Origin: Endozoicomonas numazuensis
Lineage (GTDB): Bacteria; Pseudomonadota; Gammaproteobacteria; Pseudomonadales; Endozoicomonadaceae
Reading direction: 5' to 3'
DNA length: 64,000 nt
Assembly: GCF_000722635.1 (NCBI RefSeq)
Contig: NZ_JOKH01000002.1
Location: 874,756-938,755, forward strand
The notes under the pieces were generated by a model, which was not told where the DNA came from, did no database searches, and saw only the letters and a program-made list of their open reading frames with translations. The position numbers and the translations under genes are program-made. Shown piece after piece: positions 24,392 through 33,751 of this stretch (position 1 is its first letter; every line of letters starts with the position of its first letter).

Positions 24392-25720
24392 CACCTAGTG
24401 TAGAAGCTTATAAAAGAATATTTCATTAGCTCTAACTGACTTCCTAAAAAACTCATCCTCCCCATAGTCAGGTTGATAAGAGCTTTTTGAAGACGCTTTC
24501 TCAACCACTTCTTGAATCGAACAGGCCTTCTAAGATCATGATTCATCTCAAGCGCCATAATCTTATCTTTTTGTTCTGCTTCATTCAGGGTGTATGAGAA
24601 CACACCTGAGAGCTTCACTGTATCCCCTGTGACTGGGGGCAAAGACACAAGTGATCCGGAAGGCCGAATGGATGCATATTGGTATTTGAAAGATGGTTAG
24701 CATAAAACATAACAAATACATCAGTATGCCCACTCTTAATAATCGCCTCACGGACAGCCATAGTACTGTATTGGTGATCCTGATGAGCATCAACATGGAT
24801 ATGAGGCGTTACCACATAATCCGGTCGAAAATGGTCAACGATTTCAGCCAGATCGTCTACTGGCTGAGTCATGGCTGTCTGAAGCTAATTTGAAGTGGTT
24901 AAACTCCCTGGAAGTTCTGGAATCTGCAACCCCTGCATACTCGGAAGTCACAACCGTCTCAGGGCTATCATGCATTTTCTTCAGGTGCTCGCAAAAATAA
25001 CCAAGCTGAATCACCCGGTCACTTTTTAGCCCTGCCCACTGGGGGATCGTAATACTGTCCCAGGCTCGTACTCTGCCTTTCAAAATAGAAGCCTGCTTTC
25101 TATCACGAATATAACGATCAAATGCTTCTGGCTCTGCTTCTCCCGCAGTAATCGTAACCACAAGACTGTCTGTATTCTTGTAAAGACCAAAAGCAGCGAT
25201 TTCAGCATCATCAGCATGAGGGGAGATGTAAAGAACTTTCTTTCCGGCTAATTCTGGCTTTTTAAAAGCAATTAGTTCAGCCCCTTCTTTGGTGAAATGA
25301 CAATGCCTTCCTCTCAGACTTAATGTTTCTTCACCTTTAAGCATTTCTATAGCAGGGGTTAAATTGATATACCGGTAACCTTTACAGCCACGCTCAAAAA
25401 AATTGAACATGTCTCTGTGCAACTGACAGTATTCTGAGAGCTGGATCAAAGAGCTTTCCAGAAAGCCTTGCCCTGACTTTAATCTTGAGAAAAACACTAA
25501 ACTCCTCAGATCTCAATGTTTCAGGCAACAGCAATACAGGACCATCAAAAATAGCTTTCTGACAGTCTTTATCACTCACTTTCCACTTATAGTCACAGCA
25601 CCGGCGATAATAGATATGATCTGCAAACAGCGTCTCATGCAGAATATACGTAATGAAGAAAAAAACGATCCAGAGCAAACTGGGATACAGATAAATTCCT
25701 GCGCCCAATATAGTGACCAC
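24376..25720 (-). pseudogene. PIG-L (LmbE-like) deacetylase gene broken by three frameshifts
   Basis: Four pieces on the minus strand in changing frames together make one protein. 25720 to about 25490 gives an N-terminal membrane segment and ILHETLFADHIYYRR. The frame changes near 25490, and the next piece (to about 24885) carries the PIG-L zinc motif YISPHADDAEIAAFGL. It changes again near 24880 into a piece with HIHVDAHQDHQYSTMAV, the second metal-binding motif. A last change near 24663 leads to the C-terminus ending at 24376. Each break can be repaired by one base. Intact relatives remove N-acetyl groups from sugars. Located among glycosyltransferase genes, it would have modified a glycan; it looks inactive or is affected by sequencing error. 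Confidence 0.8.
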
Positions 25721-25814
25721 TGACTGTAAGAATACTTAACAGTTTTAGAGCCCTGAATAACGATTTCATCTTCTAATTTATCCAGTATTTAGGTGCATTG
25801 TTTATAGCTGAGCT

Positions 25815-26942
25815 TTACTGCATAAGCATCTTATCCATCAGGTCACGATAGGCTTCCCGGAAATCAGCAATATTATGCCTTTCACAAAGTGCCTCATATA
25901 GCTGTTGACCTTGCTCTTCCAGAGCTTCAGCTGGACTGGAAAGATAATACCCCATCGCCTCAGCCAGGCTCTTTGAGTCACCTACTTTACATATTTGCCC
26001 CAGACCCTGGATATAAGGCTTGATAGTATCAATATCAGAACCAATGACAGGTAAAGCCCCAGACATACCTTCCAAGAGAGCAAGCGGTAAGCCTTCCGTG
26101 AACGAAGGCAGAGTAAATACATCAAATGCTCTGACATATTTAATGGCCTCTTCTCTTTTTCCCAAGAGAAAAACACTGTCTTGCAAGCCAAGCCGAGCAA
26201 TCTGTTGTCTAAGATTTTGCTCTTCTTCACCCCACCCAATAATAGCCACTGCAGCGTTAGGGTATTGCCGGATAATGTCAGACAGCGCATCAATCATCAC
26301 AGCATGACCTTTTATCTCTACCAACCGTCCTATGGTACCAAAGATAAAGCGATCTTCAGGCAGCCCAAGCTCTGACCTTGCCTGCTCCCTGCTCAATTGA
26401 ATGGAAACGGCCTGGTCAATATCAATGGCATTATTGATCGCCAGAGTGTTTTGCTCATTCATGCTGCCAGTCGTGCTGATGAGATAACTCTTGACTGGCT
26501 TAGAGACACCGACAAAGCACCAACGTTCATCAATCAGCCTGTTGACCAGCTTTTGCCGATAGGAACGATCGTAATCACCAAACCCATGAGCAATACTTAT
26601 AAAAGCTTTGGTTTCCAGCTTTTTAGTCAGGTTAAGCATGATATGAGTGGGCTTAAATCGATGACATATTATGCCGTCAAAATGATTATCCCGACAAAAA
26701 CGAAACAGTTTTCGTATAGCAAACCAGCGACGAATACCTTTTAATTGCTTGCTATTAAAGTCGAAATAGACGGAGCGCCCGGCAGCACTGACCGCCTGAC
26801 CATCTTCCGGCTTCCCTTTCAGAAAAGCGGTTGTAATTTCATACTGGTCGGCAGGCAGTGCCTTAATGATTTGTTCCGCCAGATCAGAGGACATGACGTT
26901 ATAACTATTTTGAAGCTGTAAAATCTGCTTCCTGTCACTCAC
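25815..26942 (-). CDS. glycosyltransferase family 4
   Basis: 375 residues with a GT-B fold: an N-terminal acceptor half (ICHRFKPTHIMLNL, ISIAHGFGDYDRSYRQKLVN) and a C-terminal Glycos_transf_1 half with FIFGTIGRLVEIKGHAVMID, AVAIIGWGEEEQNLRQQI, VFLLGKREEAIKYVRAFDVF and the donor-binding PSFTEGLPLALLEGMSGALP. It is in the same direction as a GT2 gene 46 bp upstream. Probably a core or O-chain hexosyltransferase. Confidence 0.88.
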   Translation of the reverse strand: MSDRKQILQLQNSYNVMSSDLAEQIIKALPADQYEITTAFLKGKPEDGQAVSAAGRSVYFDFNSKQLKGIRRWFAIRKLFRFCRDNHFDGIICHRFKPTHIMLNLTKKLETKAFISIAHGFGDYDRSYRQKLVNRLIDERWCFVGVSKPVKSYLISTTGSMNEQNTLAINNAIDIDQAVSIQLSREQARSELGLPEDRFIFGTIGRLVEIKGHAVMIDALSDIIRQYPNAAVAIIGWGEEEQNLRQQIARLGLQDSVFLLGKREEAIKYVRAFDVFTLPSFTEGLPLALLEGMSGALPVIGSDIDTIKPYIQGLGQICKVGDSKSLAEAMGYYLSSPAEALEEQGQQLYEALCERHNIADFREAYRDLMDKMLMQ

Positions 26943-26988
26943 TGTGATAGGCCTCCGGACTCTATAACCTGATTAACCCAGCCAGGGA

Positions 26989-27840
26989 TTACCTCCCAAC
27001 CAAGAGTTTAAAAATTCCCCTGAAGGTTTTACCACAGTAAGCACTAAGGGGAATCATTGAGAGGATTTTTCTGGCAAGCTGTTTATCTGACTTTGCGGCC
27101 ATTAACAAATAACTGTGCAAAGTTCGCTGCCTCATTTGTTCATATTGCGGGTGGTCAGAAAAACAGTCATAAGTAGCCAGCACTGCATCAAGCATAAGCT
27201 CAAGATTCTTATAAGTATTAGTATCGTGTATACGATAATAGGCGAGAACATCATTGAGCATACCTATCTGATAGCCCATAGAGGCGATCTTGAACTCAAT
27301 GTACAAATCTTCCAAACGAATATCTGGATTGAAGCCCTCTGCTTCAAGCAACACCTTTTTCCTGAACATTAGAGTAGGTGCAGGCACTCCTTTTTCGCGA
27401 TTCATATAAATATCATCAAAACCTAACACTCGTGCCGGGTAGATTTTCTGCACCTTATGAAGCTGACTCTGTCCATCTATGCAAAGTATATTCCCTCCGC
27501 TGATACCCAGTTGAGGAGACAACTTCATATAGCTGGCCTGTTTTTCGAGCCGATCCAGCATCATAATATCATCAGATCCGAAAGGAGCTATAAACTCGCC
27601 GGATGCCAGACTCACCGCCTTATTGAGCGTTTTAGCCAGCCCCATATTATCTTGCACGATAAACTGAAACTTATGCTTTTTCTGTAAAGCCTGAATAACC
27701 TCAACACTGTTATCCGTTGAGCCATCATCAATCACGATCAGCTCGAAATCCTGAAAAGTTTGCCTGACTACACTCTCAATCGATTGAGCTATGTATTGAG
27801 CATGATTGTAAGACGCTATGATGACAGATACTGATGGCAT
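26989..27840 (-). CDS. glycosyltransferase family 2
   Basis: 283 residues: VSVIIASYNHAQYIAQSIES, LIVIDDGSTDNS, MGLAKTLNKAVSLASGEFIA, and a divergent D-x-D region FGSDDIMMLDRLEKQ. A C-terminal LEDLYIEFKIASMGYQIGML matches the acceptor-binding part of polysaccharide GT2 enzymes. First gene of a minus-strand GT2-GT4 pair. Confidence 0.87.
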   Translation of the reverse strand: MPSVSVIIASYNHAQYIAQSIESVVRQTFQDFELIVIDDGSTDNSVEVIQALQKKHKFQFIVQDNMGLAKTLNKAVSLASGEFIAPFGSDDIMMLDRLEKQASYMKLSPQLGISGGNILCIDGQSQLHKVQKIYPARVLGFDDIYMNREKGVPAPTLMFRKKVLLEAEGFNPDIRLEDLYIEFKIASMGYQIGMLNDVLAYYRIHDTNTYKNLELMLDAVLATYDCFSDHPQYEQMRQRTLHSYLLMAAKSDKQLARKILSMIPLSAYCGKTFRGIFKLLVGR

Positions 27841-28032
27841 TTTTCTGTTTTACTCGAACTTCGAAGCATCATCATTGTATCATACAGTCTTGCCTCTAAC
27901 AGAAAGGCCACGCACTGCTGTGCCAAAACAATTTCTGAAGAGCCTTTGCACATTAGAATATGGTGCAGACTTAAACTTTACCTGTCACTGACTACTATAC
28001 TCTCTTGCTTGGTTAATTATTAACACCCTCTA

Positions 28033-29310
28033 ATGATTGCTTCTCGAATAGACAATAACCTGGTGCGGTTCATACTCCCGCTAGGGCTTCTCATCCAGAT
28101 ATCTGGTATTCACTGGCTTGGCCGTGGGGCTGATATCAGCCAAACCTACACCTGGTTACTGTTTCCTGCACTGGTTTGCTTTCTGCTTAACATTAAAAGT
28201 CTTAGAGACTGGCGGCCGGATTGGCAAGAAATATGTATTGCAGGCTTCCTTATTACGGCTCTTGCATCCTGGTGGTGGAGTCCATCTGAGAAACCCTGGA
28301 TAGATGTGCTGAAAAAATGCCTGTACATATCTATGTACCTCTACGCACTGGTCCGGTTGTCTCAAAAAGGGCGCTTGCTCGAAAAGACACTGGTTGCCTC
28401 TGCCATTATTGCTGTACTGGGAGCAGCTGTTGCCCTGATCAATCAATACGTAATTCAGGATCACAGTTTAAGCTACCGATCCTACAGAATATCCAGCATG
28501 GGGATCGCCCGGTTTGGCGATATGGGCAACCCTATACCTGCAGGCATTTACTTTGGTGCTATTGCAGCCCTGCTCTTCAGCTGGACCTGTACAACTTTGC
28601 TTAAGCCATGGCAGTTGATCCTTTCCATAACAGGTGTATGCACTCTACTGCTTTATGTTCTTATGACGGGTTCCAGAGGCCCACAGCTGGCAACAGCAGT
28701 AGCATTTCTCGCTGCATGCCTCGTCATTAGAAACAAACGAACCAAGCTGTTTCTGGGTTTAGGTCTGATTACAGCCATCATTGGCCTGTATCTTTTCCAG
28801 GAAAGTTTTTTCGAAATCAACAAAGATTCCACCCTTAACGGACGAGTTCCCATCTGGCTGTCGACCTTAAAGCACATCTCTGATAGCCCATGGATTGGTC
28901 ACGGGCTGGGCTATAAAATGTCCAATCTTTGGCAAGGAACTCACTTTATCTATGCCCACAATTACTATCTACAGTCCGCCCTAAATTACGGACTTCTGGG
29001 TTTTTCTTTATTTGCCGGCATCATTGGCTCCACTTTGTTCTTGATAAGAAAACATTGGCACAACACACTGATAAAAATCAGCTTCTTTCTTCTCATTTAC
29101 GGAATGACCTGTATGTTGACGGAAATATCCCGCCTTATCATCATTCCAGATGAAGCCTGGCTGATTTTCTGGCTACCTGTTGGTTTAGTGGTCGGAGCAA
29201 AATACCGATCAGACAACAATACCCGGTACAAGAGCGTTCATACGGCTGAATACAGCGTATCTCAAAATATTAAAACTGCATCGACTGAAAAAAAGGCCTT
29301 CAACAAATGA
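28033..29310 (+). CDS. waaL: O-antigen ligase / WaaL-type membrane protein
   Basis: 425 residues with about ten to twelve hydrophobic membrane segments. The Wzy_C/WaaL domain is marked by [18 protein letters not shown], the periplasmic loop with [14 protein letters not shown] and IGHGLGYKM, and [16 protein letters not shown], where His (about residue 309) fits the catalytic His of WaaL. It would transfer lipid-linked O-chain to core-lipid A at the periplasmic side. An O-polymerase (Wzy) is the alternative; position next to core genes favours ligase. The stop overlaps rmlB by ATGA. Confidence 0.8.
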   Translation: MIASRIDNNLVRFILPLGLLIQISGIHWLGRGADISQTYTWLLFPALVCFLLNIKSLRDWRPDWQEICIAGFLITALASWWWSPSEKPWIDVLKKCLYISMYLYALVRLSQKGRLLEKTLVASAIIAVLGAAVALINQYVIQDHSLSYRSYRISSMGIARFGDMGNPIPAGIYFGAIAALLFSWTCTTLLKPWQLILSITGVCTLLLYVLMTGSRGPQLATAVAFLAACLVIRNKRTKLFLGLGLITAIIGLYLFQESFFEINKDSTLNGRVPIWLSTLKHISDSPWIGHGLGYKMSNLWQGTHFIYAHNYYLQSALNYGLLGFSLFAGIIGSTLFLIRKHWHNTLIKISFFLLIYGMTCMLTEISRLIIIPDEAWLIFWLPVGLVVGAKYRSDNNTRYKSVHTAEYSVSQNIKTASTEKKAFNK

Positions 29311-30374
29311 AAATCATGATCACCGGAGGAGCCGGATTTATTGGTGCAGCCTTGGTGAGGCATATCATTCGCCATACCGAGCATCAAGTGATCAACGTTG
29401 ACAAGTTGACCTACGCAGGGAATCTTGATTCATTAGCTGAAACCGTTGAAAGTCCTCGCCATAACTTTCATCAGATTGATATCTGCCAGACTCAAGCCAT
29501 TGAAGAACTGCTGGCCCATTACCAGCCTGACGCCATTATGCACCTTGCTGCTGAGTCTCACGTGGATCGCTCCATTGATGGCCCTGCAGACTTTATTCAA
29601 ACGAATATTGTAGGCACATTCACCCTGCTGGAAGCAGCCAGAAAATACTGGCTCGGACTATCAAAAGAGGCCAGAGAGCATTTCAGATTTCACCACATCT
29701 CTACTGATGAGGTGTACGGCGATTTAGGCGATACAGGTCTCTTTACGGAGCAATCCCCCTACGAACCAAGCTCTCCCTACTCAGCCTCCAAAGCCTCCTC
29801 TGACCACCTGGTACGGGCCTGGCAGAGAACCTATGGACTCCCGATACTGATTACTAACTGTTCGAATAATTATGGACATTACCAGTTCCCAGAGAAGCTA
29901 ATTCCTTTAGTGATCCTCAATGCTTTGGAAGGAAAGCCTCTGCCTGTGTATGGTGAGGGGCAACAGGTTAGAGACTGGCTCCATGTTGACGACCATGCTC
30001 GTGCACTTCTTAAAGTTCTGGAAGAAGGAAAAGTAGGCGAAACCTACAATATCGGCGGACATAATGAGCGTCAAAACATTCAAGTTGTTGAGGCTATCTG
30101 CTCTTTACTTGACGAGCTTCATCCAGAAAAAAAAGATGGTATCAGCAGCTATTCAGAACTCATCACATTTGTAAAAGATCGTCCGGGACATGATGTTCGT
30201 TATGCGATTGATGCCAGCAAAATAGCCAGAGAGCTGGGCTGGACTCCGGAAGAAACCTTTGAATCCGGTATTCGCAAGACGGTCATCTGGTATCTGGAGA
30301 ACCAACCTTGGTGTCAGGCTTTACAATCTGGCAGCTACCAGCGGCAACGTTTAGGTACAGGGAGCGCACCATAG
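29307..30374 (+). CDS. rmlB: dTDP-glucose 4,6-dehydratase
   Basis: Extended SDR enzyme that converts dTDP-glucose to dTDP-4-keto-6-deoxyglucose. 355 residues: NAD-binding [41 protein letters not shown], the YxxxK pair in [17 protein letters not shown], and [18 protein letters not shown]. Starts by ATGA overlap with the ligase gene and is one base from rmlA. rmlC and rmlD do not follow, so the product could go to another deoxysugar or be finished by enzymes encoded elsewhere. Confidence 0.96.
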   Translation: MKIMITGGAGFIGAALVRHIIRHTEHQVINVDKLTYAGNLDSLAETVESPRHNFHQIDICQTQAIEELLAHYQPDAIMHLAAESHVDRSIDGPADFIQTNIVGTFTLLEAARKYWLGLSKEAREHFRFHHISTDEVYGDLGDTGLFTEQSPYEPSSPYSASKASSDHLVRAWQRTYGLPILITNCSNNYGHYQFPEKLIPLVILNALEGKPLPVYGEGQQVRDWLHVDDHARALLKVLEEGKVGETYNIGGHNERQNIQVVEAICSLLDELHPEKKDGISSYSELITFVKDRPGHDVRYAIDASKIARELGWTPEETFESGIRKTVIWYLENQPWCQALQSGSYQRQRLGTGSAP

Positions 30375-30375
30375 T

Positions 30376-31242
30376 ATGAAAGGGATTATCCTTGCAGGCG
30401 GGTCTGGTACACGCCTTTACCCAGTCACTCAGGCTGTATCCAAGCAGTTAACTCCTGTTTATGACAAGCCCATGATCTATTACCCTCTCAGCACGCTCAT
30501 GCTGGCGGGTATCAGAGAGATTCTTGTCATCACGACACCTGAAGATCAGATTCAATTCCAGCGTCTTTTAGGCGATGGAAAGCAATGGGGATGCTCTATC
30601 CAGTATGCTGTGCAACCATCTCCCGACGGCCTGGCACAAGCTTTTATTATTGGTTCCGAATTTCTAGGTAACGATCCCTGTGCTTTGGTGTTGGGGGACA
30701 ACCTGTTTTTTGGTGACAAGCTCGCAGGTATGATGCAACAGGCTGTTCAGCGCAGCAATGACTGCGCCACTGTCTTCGCCTACCCTGTTCAAGATCCAGA
30801 GCGCTATGGTGTTGTTGAGTTCGATGATGAAGGCACCGCTATATCTATTCAGGAAAAGCCCGCTCACCCAAAGTCACGGTACGCTGTGACAGGGCTGTAT
30901 TTCTATGACAATCAAGTCATTGATATTGCAAAAGAAGTACGCCCTTCTGAGCGAGGAGAACTGGAAATAACATCAGTAAACCAGATGTACCTGGAGCAAC
31001 AAAAGCTTAAAGTCGAAGTGATGGGTAGAGGTATGGCCTGGCTCGACACAGGTACCCACGACGCTCTTCTTGAAGCTAGCCACTTTGTACAAACCATTGA
31101 GAAACGTCAGGGCTTAAAGATTGCAGCCCTGGAAGAAATTGCGTGGCGAAATGGCTGGATTAACGACTCAGAGTTCCAAGAGCAGGCCACTGGCCTTCTA
31201 AAAAGTGGTTACGGTCGATACTTGCTTTCTCTACTGGACTGA
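30376..31242 (+). CDS. rmlA: glucose-1-phosphate thymidylyltransferase
   Basis: Makes dTDP-glucose from dTTP and glucose-1-phosphate, the step before RmlB. 288 residues with [20 protein letters not shown] (nucleotide-binding), [49 protein letters not shown] and [18 protein letters not shown]. The length and all motifs are standard. The rmlB-rmlA order is common in O-antigen clusters. Confidence 0.96.
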   Translation: MKGIILAGGSGTRLYPVTQAVSKQLTPVYDKPMIYYPLSTLMLAGIREILVITTPEDQIQFQRLLGDGKQWGCSIQYAVQPSPDGLAQAFIIGSEFLGNDPCALVLGDNLFFGDKLAGMMQQAVQRSNDCATVFAYPVQDPERYGVVEFDDEGTAISIQEKPAHPKSRYAVTGLYFYDNQVIDIAKEVRPSERGELEITSVNQMYLEQQKLKVEVMGRGMAWLDTGTHDALLEASHFVQTIEKRQGLKIAALEEIAWRNGWINDSEFQEQATGLLKSGYGRYLLSLLD

Positions 31243-31281
31243 AAGTCTATTTTTATCAGGCATGTTAATCCACTGATCATG

Positions 31282-31295
31282 ATTGGCATGCCAAT
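31282..31295. promoter_or_regulatory. 14-bp perfect palindrome upstream of the ACP gene
   Basis: ATTGGCATGCCAAT, about 110 bp before the ACP start, could be an operator. Only symmetry and position support this. Confidence 0.3.
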
Positions 31296-31403
31296 ATCCG
31301 TGGCTTGATGCTAACTCTGAAACTCTATAAAGTTGCGCGACAGATTTATTTGTACAGCTTGTTCATGGGCCAAGCTCCAGTTCAACAGTACCAGGAAACA
31401 TAC

Positions 31404-31643
31404 ATGGCAAAGATTGACGAACTCAAAACGATACTGGCGGAAGTGCTGGAAATAGATACCCAAGCCTTTGATGAAGAGACCCCACTTTTGGGTGACCTTC
31501 CTGAGTTTGACTCTATGGCCGTGGTAGGAGTGATTACAGCAATGGAAGAGTCTTTTGGCATCAGCGTAGCCGATGATGATATTGATGCTACTATCTTCGA
31601 GACTGTTGGTAGCTTGCTGAACTATATCAACCAGACTTCCTGA
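31404..31643 (+). CDS. stand-alone acyl carrier protein
   Basis: 79 residues from the ATG at 31404, which has AGGA 7 nt upstream; an earlier in-frame start lacks such a site. Four-helix ACP pattern with the phosphopantetheine serine at Ser37 in LPEFDSMAVVGVI (DSM instead of the more common DSL). Strongly acidic. It is convergent with a minus-strand set encoding a GNAT enzyme, a PLP decarboxylase and an AMP-forming ligase, which suggests that it carries a dedicated acyl or aminoacyl group rather than serving general fatty acid synthesis. Confidence 0.9.
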   Translation: MAKIDELKTILAEVLEIDTQAFDEETPLLGDLPEFDSMAVVGVITAMEESFGISVADDDIDATIFETVGSLLNYINQTS

Positions 31644-31670
31644 ATTATCGGTTATTCTGAACATCCTCCT

Positions 31671-32525
31671 TCAGGGTGTTGCCAGTACTACGAGTTCTGA
31701 ATAGCTGGCATTCACCCTTTCGGCAGGAATGCTTCCTTTGTACTGTTTAGGCTGAGGAAAGTGCTTCAAACGAGAAAGTAACAGCTTTTTACCTTCAAGA
31801 AATCGCTCATCCACCTGCAGGCTCTTAACATCAATTTCTTTGCAGAGACGCCACCGAACCTGAGCTATTGACTCTCTGAACAGCTCAATGTCTCCTACTC
31901 TTTGTATATGTCCTCGCCCTAGACGACGAAAGCCTAATAAATAACAGATACAATCTTCTTTCTTAATCACACACTGCCAAACGTCCAGAGAAGCATGGTC
32001 ATCAAAACTCTGACGCTCCTGCTCACTTAATAAGCTCCTAACTTGTTCGGGTTCTGTGATCAACTCAACATTACTCATAAAAGCAGGGAATGGATAAATA
32101 ACTCTTGCCGCAGTATCAAGATCTTTAAAGCCCAGCTTTTTATAAACAGCGTAGGCTTCTGGAGAAGAAGTCAGACTGGTCAACACCACTGTTTTTTGAC
32201 GTAAAAAAGGCATTAATAACATCATTGAGGCACTGCGATATTCTTCCTCAACAATCCAGGCGGTTAGATTACAAACAACCTGACTTTGGTTCCCACTCAT
32301 TGTTTCGGAACAAATCCCACCCAGAAAACCCACAATCTTTTCGCCTGTGTCGAGCACATAGCCTGGTGACCCATTTTCTTGCTCCCACAGATTGGTAAAA
32401 AGCCTTTTCCAAATAGCTTTGGTAAAGCGTGTGTTATTCAGCTGCTGCAACAATGGATAGACTTGATCAAAGTCTTCAGCAACCGCCGCCCTCACTTTGG
32501 CTTTTGGTAAATCTGAAGCCGGCAT
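31671..32525 (-). CDS. GNAT-family acyltransferase
   Basis: 284 residues; the N-terminal 150 have the GNAT fold (VRAAVAEDFDQVYPLLQQL, AWIVEEEYRSASMMLLMPFL at the acyl-donor loop, SPEAYAVYKKLGFKDL at the end of the domain). The C-terminal half is less familiar and may bind the acceptor. The gene touches the decarboxylase gene (TAATG-like junction near 32525) and is the last of three. In context it could move the acyl group from the carrier protein to a sugar or amine; this is inference. Confidence 0.75.
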   Translation of the reverse strand: MPASDLPKAKVRAAVAEDFDQVYPLLQQLNNTRFTKAIWKRLFTNLWEQENGSPGYVLDTGEKIVGFLGGICSETMSGNQSQVVCNLTAWIVEEEYRSASMMLLMPFLRQKTVVLTSLTSSPEAYAVYKKLGFKDLDTAARVIYPFPAFMSNVELITEPEQVRSLLSEQERQSFDDHASLDVWQCVIKKEDCICYLLGFRRLGRGHIQRVGDIELFRESIAQVRWRLCKEIDVKSLQVDERFLEGKKLLLSRLKHFPQPKQYKGSIPAERVNASYSELVVLATP

Positions 32526-33751
32526 TACACCAACAGCTCCCTAACGTATGGGTGGCTGAGAAAACCCTGAGGGCTGGCTGTTGCTCCGTAAGCACCCGAC
32601 TGGAATACGACGACAAGATCGCCTACTTCAGCAATAGGTAGATCAAGCTTTGCCCCGACAATATCCAGTGGTGTACATAAAGGCCCTACAATCTCGACCT
32701 GTTCTTTTTCTTCGCTATCAACCCGATTAGCGATCAATACCGGATAGTTCTTTCGAATCACCTGGCCAAAATTACCTGAATTTGACAAGTGATGATGCAG
32801 ACCTCCATCAGTCATCAGAAAAGTCTGTCCCCGGGACTCTTTTTTATCGGTAATCTGACAAAAATAGTAGCCAGCCTCACCAACCAGATATCGCCCCAGC
32901 TCCATCACTATCTCGGAATTCTTAAAACATCCGGTACGGGCAAGCATCAGTTCTTTAAGGTGCTCAGCAACAACAGCAACATCAAGGCTCTGTTCACCAG
33001 GGAAATAAGGAATACCTAACCCCCCTCCTATATTGACATGCCGTACAGGGACTGGGGCTAGTTCGCAAAGTCGTTCGGCTAATTCAAATGTTTTATCATG
33101 TGCATCGATCAAAGCCTCTGGCTTGAGATTCTGAGACCCAGAGAAAATATGAAAGCCATAAAAGTCTACTTTACCTGTATCCAACCCAGCTAAAACTTCA
33201 GGCATTAACTCGGCATCAATACCAAATTGCTTTGGGCCTCCGGCCATTTTCATTCCAGAAGACTTAAGCTCAAAATCAGGGTTAACCCGAAAAGCCACTC
33301 TTGGCTTAATTCCAAGTTCCTCAGAGAGCTCATACAGCCTTTCCAGCTCCAAACAGGATTCAACATTGATGACTATATTGGCAGCAACTGCGGACTTAAG
33401 TTCTTCGACTCTTTTTGCAGGCCCGGCAAAACTGATGGCTTCAGGATCAATACCTGAACCAATAGCAACCATCAACTCCTTCTGTGAAGCTACATCCAGG
33501 CCATCCACAAGAGCAGCCATATGCTGAACAACAGCAGGCATAGGATTAGCTTTGATAGCGTAATGCAGCTTCAACTCAGAAGGCATCATTGAGCGGAGAG
33601 TCTCTACACGCTTAGTAAGAAATTTCCTGTCGTATATATAGCAGGGTGTGCCTCCGGCCATGGTCACCAATTGACCAGCAGAACGTCCCGCCACCTGCAG
33701 AACATTGTCTTTCACTGTAATTCTTTTTAGACGATCATGCTCCTTGCTCAT
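32525..33751 (-). CDS. PLP-dependent decarboxylase, DAP/ornithine decarboxylase fold
   Basis: 408 residues of the alanine-racemase-fold decarboxylases. The PLP lysine is Lys67 in LHYAIKANPMPAVVQ; NIGGGLGIPYFPGEQ binds the cofactor phosphate, and GPLCTPLDIVG holds the active-site Cys. It resembles the decarboxylases found in exosortase-A gene clusters and BtrK of butirosin synthesis, which acts on an aminoacyl group held by a carrier protein. lysA of primary metabolism is less likely because of the ACP/ligase neighbours. The gene overlaps the ligase gene by 4 nt. Confidence 0.85.
   Translation of the reverse strand: MSKEHDRLKRITVKDNVLQVAGRSAGQLVTMAGGTPCYIYDRKFLTKRVETLRSMMPSELKLHYAIKANPMPAVVQHMAALVDGLDVASQKELMVAIGSGIDPEAISFAGPAKRVEELKSAVAANIVINVESCLELERLYELSEELGIKPRVAFRVNPDFELKSSGMKMAGGPKQFGIDAELMPEVLAGLDTGKVDFYGFHIFSGSQNLKPEALIDAHDKTFELAERLCELAPVPVRHVNIGGGLGIPYFPGEQSLDVAVVAEHLKELMLARTGCFKNSEIVMELGRYLVGEAGYYFCQITDKKESRGQTFLMTDGGLHHHLSNSGNFGQVIRKNYPVLIANRVDSEEKEQVEIVGPLCTPLDIVGAKLDLPIAEVGDLVVVFQSGAYGATASPQGFLSHPYVRELLV

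Noticed and set aside
32525-33751. Naming the decarboxylase lysA
   Set aside because: The fold is the same, but tight linkage with an AMP ligase and ACP points to a specialised role; no lysine-pathway gene is nearby.
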